Of a stretch of 64,000 bases of DNA, positions 61,754 to 64,000 are shown in pieces. The translations under genes and the position numbers were made by a program. The notes under the pieces are model-generated. The model saw nothing but the letters and a program-made list of their open reading frames with translations. It was not told the DNA's origin and ran no database searches. Every line of letters starts with the position of its first letter. Position 1 is the stretch's first letter. This stretch comes from Lentisphaerae bacterium GWF2_57_35. Its GTDB lineage: Bacteria; Verrucomicrobiota; Kiritimatiellia; CAIQIC01; GWF2-57-35. The stretch spans positions 1 to 64,000 of the forward strand of contig MHBK01000020.1 in the NCBI GenBank assembly GCA_001804865.1, read 5' to 3'.

Positions 61754-63412
61754 ATGGGACAACGCCATAAAAAGAAAATGCCGCTTGAGCCGGCGGAATG
61801 GATGGCCGAGCCGAATGGCGCGGAAAACACCCCGCGCTCGCTCGTCATCGTCGGAGCGGGCATGTTTCTTTCGGACCTGATCCGCCTGCTGAAAGATCAT
61901 GCGGAGTTTCACATCGCCGGCATCCTGGATCCGGCGCCGACGCTTCGCCATCAGAGCATTAACGGCATTCCCGTCCTGGGTTGGCTGGAGAATCTTCCCG
62001 CCGGCGTCCAGGCCGCCGTCATTGGAACGCCGGCCACGCCCCAGGCCTTCGACCGGGAGGCGGTCTTCCGCATCCTGGCCCGCCACGGGCTTTCCCTGCC
62101 GATCCTCACCGATCCCTCATCCCAATGCGCCGCCGAGGTCTCGCTCTGCCGGGGAACCATTCTGCTGGCCGGCGTCTCCATCGAAAAGGGCGCCGCCGTC
62201 GGCGAGAATTGCCTTCTCGGGAGCGGCGCCGCCGTCGGCGCCTGCGCCCAATTGGCCGATCATGCCGTCCTGATGCCCGGGCAGCGGGTTTCCTTCAACG
62301 AGGCGCCGGAAGTCCGTCCGTCGCAACCTCGCAGCCTGGAAGCCACGCTCGCCCGCGAATCGGATTCCATCCAGGAAATCATTCGCCGGATCAACTGGGC
62401 CAACATGGAGATCGTTCTGGTCGTGGCGGAACAGGGCGCGTTGCTCGGCACCATTACCGACGGCGATATCCGCCGGGGCATCCTGGCCGGCATCGATTCC
62501 GCCCAACCCGTTTCCATCATCATGAACCGCCATCCGATCACCGTACCGCTCGGCGCCCCCTATCATGAAATGCTCGACATCATGCGCAAGCGGTCCATCC
62601 GGCATCTGCCGGTGGTCGACAACGAGAACCGGCCCATCCGGCTCGAACGCATCGAAAGTTTGCTGGACCAATTGACCGGCCAGGGCGCCATCGTGATGGC
62701 CGGCGGCATGGGCACGCGCCTGCGCCCCCTGACCAACGATACGCCCAAGCCGTTGCTGCCCGTGGCGGGCCGCCCGATCCTGGACCACATTCTCGGCGGC
62801 CTGCGCGAAAGCGGCATTGAGGACGTGGTCATTTCCGTCAACTATCTCGCCGACCGGATTCGCGACCACGTCGGCAACGGGCAGGAACACCGCCTGAACG
62901 TCAACTACATCGCCGAAAAGGAAAGGCTGGGCACCGCCGGAGCGCTTTCGCTGGTGCGCCCCCGGCCGCGGCGCCCCTTCCTGGTCATGAACGGCGACCT
63001 GTTGACCAAAATGAACTTTGCGAAGATTTTGCAGTTCCAGAACAAACACCGGCACGACATTGTCATGTGCGTGCGCAAACATCAATTTCAAGTGCCCTAT
63101 GGCGTCGTCGACATCCGCGAAGGCTGCGTCACCGGCCTGCGGGAAAAACCGGTGCTCGAACAGTTCATCAACGCCGGCATCTATGTGCTGAACCCCGCCT
63201 GCATTGACCTGATTCCCCGCAACCGCTATTTTGACATGACGGATTTGATTCAGGCCGTACTCGGCCAGGGAGGGTCGATCGGGGCGTTTCCCATCATCGA
63301 GTATTGGCGCGACATCGGCAATCCATCCGATTTGCAGGCGGCCGGACGCGAACACAGCGCGCTCGTTCCGGACGCACAAGCGCCGGGCATTCCCGTGGAA
63401 GCTCTCGCGTGA
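61754..63412 (+). CDS. Fused sugar-nucleotide enzyme: PglD-like region, CBS pair and nucleotidyltransferase
   Basis: This 552-residue protein appears to be a fusion. Residues 28-185 hold a PglD-like NAD(P)-type fold with hexapeptide character (LVIVGAGMFLSDLIRL; CRGTILLAGVSIEKGAAVGE). Residues 215-310 are two CBS motifs (GTITDGDIRRGILAG; MNRHPITV). The rest is a nucleotidyltransferase (IVMAGGMGTRLRPLTNDTPK, LVMNGDLLTKMNF, EYWRDIGNPSDL). This resembles PtmE/LegF-type enzymes that charge nucleotide sugars in flagellin glycosylation. It is followed by a LegB-like dehydratase. The N-terminal part is less certain. Confidence 0.85.
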   Translation: MGQRHKKKMPLEPAEWMAEPNGAENTPRSLVIVGAGMFLSDLIRLLKDHAEFHIAGILDPAPTLRHQSINGIPVLGWLENLPAGVQAAVIGTPATPQAFDREAVFRILARHGLSLPILTDPSSQCAAEVSLCRGTILLAGVSIEKGAAVGENCLLGSGAAVGACAQLADHAVLMPGQRVSFNEAPEVRPSQPRSLEATLARESDSIQEIIRRINWANMEIVLVVAEQGALLGTITDGDIRRGILAGIDSAQPVSIIMNRHPITVPLGAPYHEMLDIMRKRSIRHLPVVDNENRPIRLERIESLLDQLTGQGAIVMAGGMGTRLRPLTNDTPKPLLPVAGRPILDHILGGLRESGIEDVVISVNYLADRIRDHVGNGQEHRLNVNYIAEKERLGTAGALSLVRPRPRRPFLVMNGDLLTKMNFAKILQFQNKHRHDIVMCVRKHQFQVPYGVVDIREGCVTGLREKPVLEQFINAGIYVLNPACIDLIPRNRYFDMTDLIQAVLGQGGSIGAFPIIEYWRDIGNPSDLQAAGREHSALVPDAQAPGIPVEALA

Positions 63413-63428
63413 AAGGAAACTTTTTCAT

Positions 63429-64000
63429 ATGAATTGGAACGGCAAAAAGGCAGTAGTGACCGGGGCCTGCGGCTTTATCGGCAGCCACCTGGCGGAAGCC
63501 CTGGTGCGCCGGGGAGCGCACGCCACCGCCCTGGTCTTCTATAACGCGGCCGGGTCCAACGGATGGATGGACGCCGTCCCGCCGGACGTCCGCAAGGACA
63601 TCGAGCTTGTCGCCGGCGACATTCGCGACGCCGATTTCATGCGGCGGTTGATCGGCCCGGGCGATACCGTCTTTCACCTGGCCGCGCTGATCGGGATTCC
63701 CTACTCCTACACCTCGCCCCGCTCCTACGTGGACACCAATATCACCGGCACGCTCAACATCCTGGAAGCCGCGCGACAAGCCGGCGCCCGCGTGATCAAC
63801 ACCTCCACCAGCGAAGTCTACGGCACCGCCCTGCACGTTCCCATCGACGAAGCGCATCCGCTCCAGGCGCAAAGCCCCTACTCCGCCACAAAAATCGCCG
63901 CCGAAAAACTGGCGGAGAGCTACTTCAAATCGTTCGAGCTGCCCGTCACGACGGTGCGTCCGTTCAATACATTCGGCCCTCGCCAGTCGCCCCGCGCCGT
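63429..64000 (+). CDS. LegB-like NAD-dependent sugar-nucleotide 4,6-dehydratase (3' truncated by window edge)
   Basis: The first 190 residues of an extended SDR dehydratase are visible. GACGFIGSHLAEALVRRGA is the Rossmann dinucleotide loop. YNAAGSNGWMD, LIGIPYSYTSPRSYVDTN and STSEVYGTALHVPIDEAHPL match LegB, which makes the 4-keto-6-deoxy sugar for legionaminic acid. The catalytic Tyr-x3-Lys (SPYSATKIAAEKLAESYF) and RPFNTFGPRQSPRA are present. AAAGGAAAC precedes the ATG. Together with the preceding nucleotidyltransferase it marks the start of a nonulosonic-acid locus after the flagellar operon. Confidence 0.88.
   Translation, partial: MNWNGKKAVVTGACGFIGSHLAEALVRRGAHATALVFYNAAGSNGWMDAVPPDVRKDIELVAGDIRDADFMRRLIGPGDTVFHLAALIGIPYSYTSPRSYVDTNITGTLNILEAARQAGARVINTSTSEVYGTALHVPIDEAHPLQAQSPYSATKIAAEKLAESYFKSFELPVTTVRPFNTFGPRQSPRA

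Overview
The window (about 58-60% G+C by eye) comes from a motile, probably anaerobic Gram-negative bacterium. Several features point to the PVC superphylum (Verrucomicrobiota / Kiritimatiellota / Lentisphaerota), though none is proof: a giant secreted Ig/MBG-type protein with a C-terminal 'LQSATNL...FYRV'-like tail, intergenic palindromes of the TTTTCCAAnnnTTGGAAAA type, GTCCAAA and CGCGAAAA inverted repeats, and P- and L-ring flagellar genes. There is no rRNA and only one tRNA (Ser-CGA), so the assignment rests on gene style.

Layout. 1-3356 (+): tail of a chemoreceptor (MCP), then cheB, cheR, a CheY-like receiver and an HDOD protein. 3409-7293 (+): APH-like kinase, PLP-dependent lyase-like enzyme and a YgeY-type M20 hydrolase, the last preceded by three palindromes spaced exactly 31 bp apart. 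7399-8559 (-): flgL. 8782-17521: a small Cys-rich protein (+), a large minus-strand chemotaxis block (cheR, cheD, HDOD, cheY, cheX, cheB, HDOD, hybrid histidine kinase), a J-domain protein (+) and a receiver (-). 17606-22395 (-): cheW, an MCP with two periplasmic CZB-like Zn modules, and a NarX/NarL-like kinase/regulator pair. 22566-24189 (+): ECF sigma factor and two exported Cys-rich proteins. 24230-24705: group II intron relic. 25042-29409 (+): two solute-binding proteins and an MCP, with no permease. 29493-34461 (-): LuxR-type regulator, [NiFe] hydrogenase large and small subunits, and an MCP whose start codon overlaps the small-subunit stop. 34764-43526: endonuclease/phosphatase-family protein, a small protein, and a purine-catabolism block (BMP-type binding protein, three-subunit xanthine-dehydrogenase-type enzyme, 8-oxoguanine-deaminase-like enzyme), then an ArsB/SLC13-type transporter. 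43799-47700: tRNA-Ser, repeats, an ABC-2 exporter pair, an orphan HigA-ImmA protein, and a deleted second copy of the ABC pair. 47826-51797: giant secreted protein. 51901-54477 (+): receivers, CheX and unknown proteins. 54542-61535 (+): flagellar operon flgM-like, flgF, flgG, flgA, flgH, flgI, flgJ, flgN, flgK. 61580-64000 (+): a 49-residue protein and the start of a legionaminic-acid-type sugar locus, probably for flagellin glycosylation.

How it fits together. About half of the genes serve motility and chemotaxis (four MCPs counting the partial one, two cheB/cheR pairs, CheD, two CheX, one CheW, five stand-alone receivers, three HDOD proteins). No cheA is present, so the kinase core lies elsewhere. 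The most interesting unit is the hydrogenase-MCP operon. The large subunit ends exactly at the DPCxxCxxH motif, with no cleavable tail. The small subunit carries a Tat signal and has a Cys at the position that is Pro in [3Fe-4S] hydrogenases. No cytochrome or quinone partner is encoded. Together this suggests an exported, H2-sensing hydrogenase that signals through a chemoreceptor.
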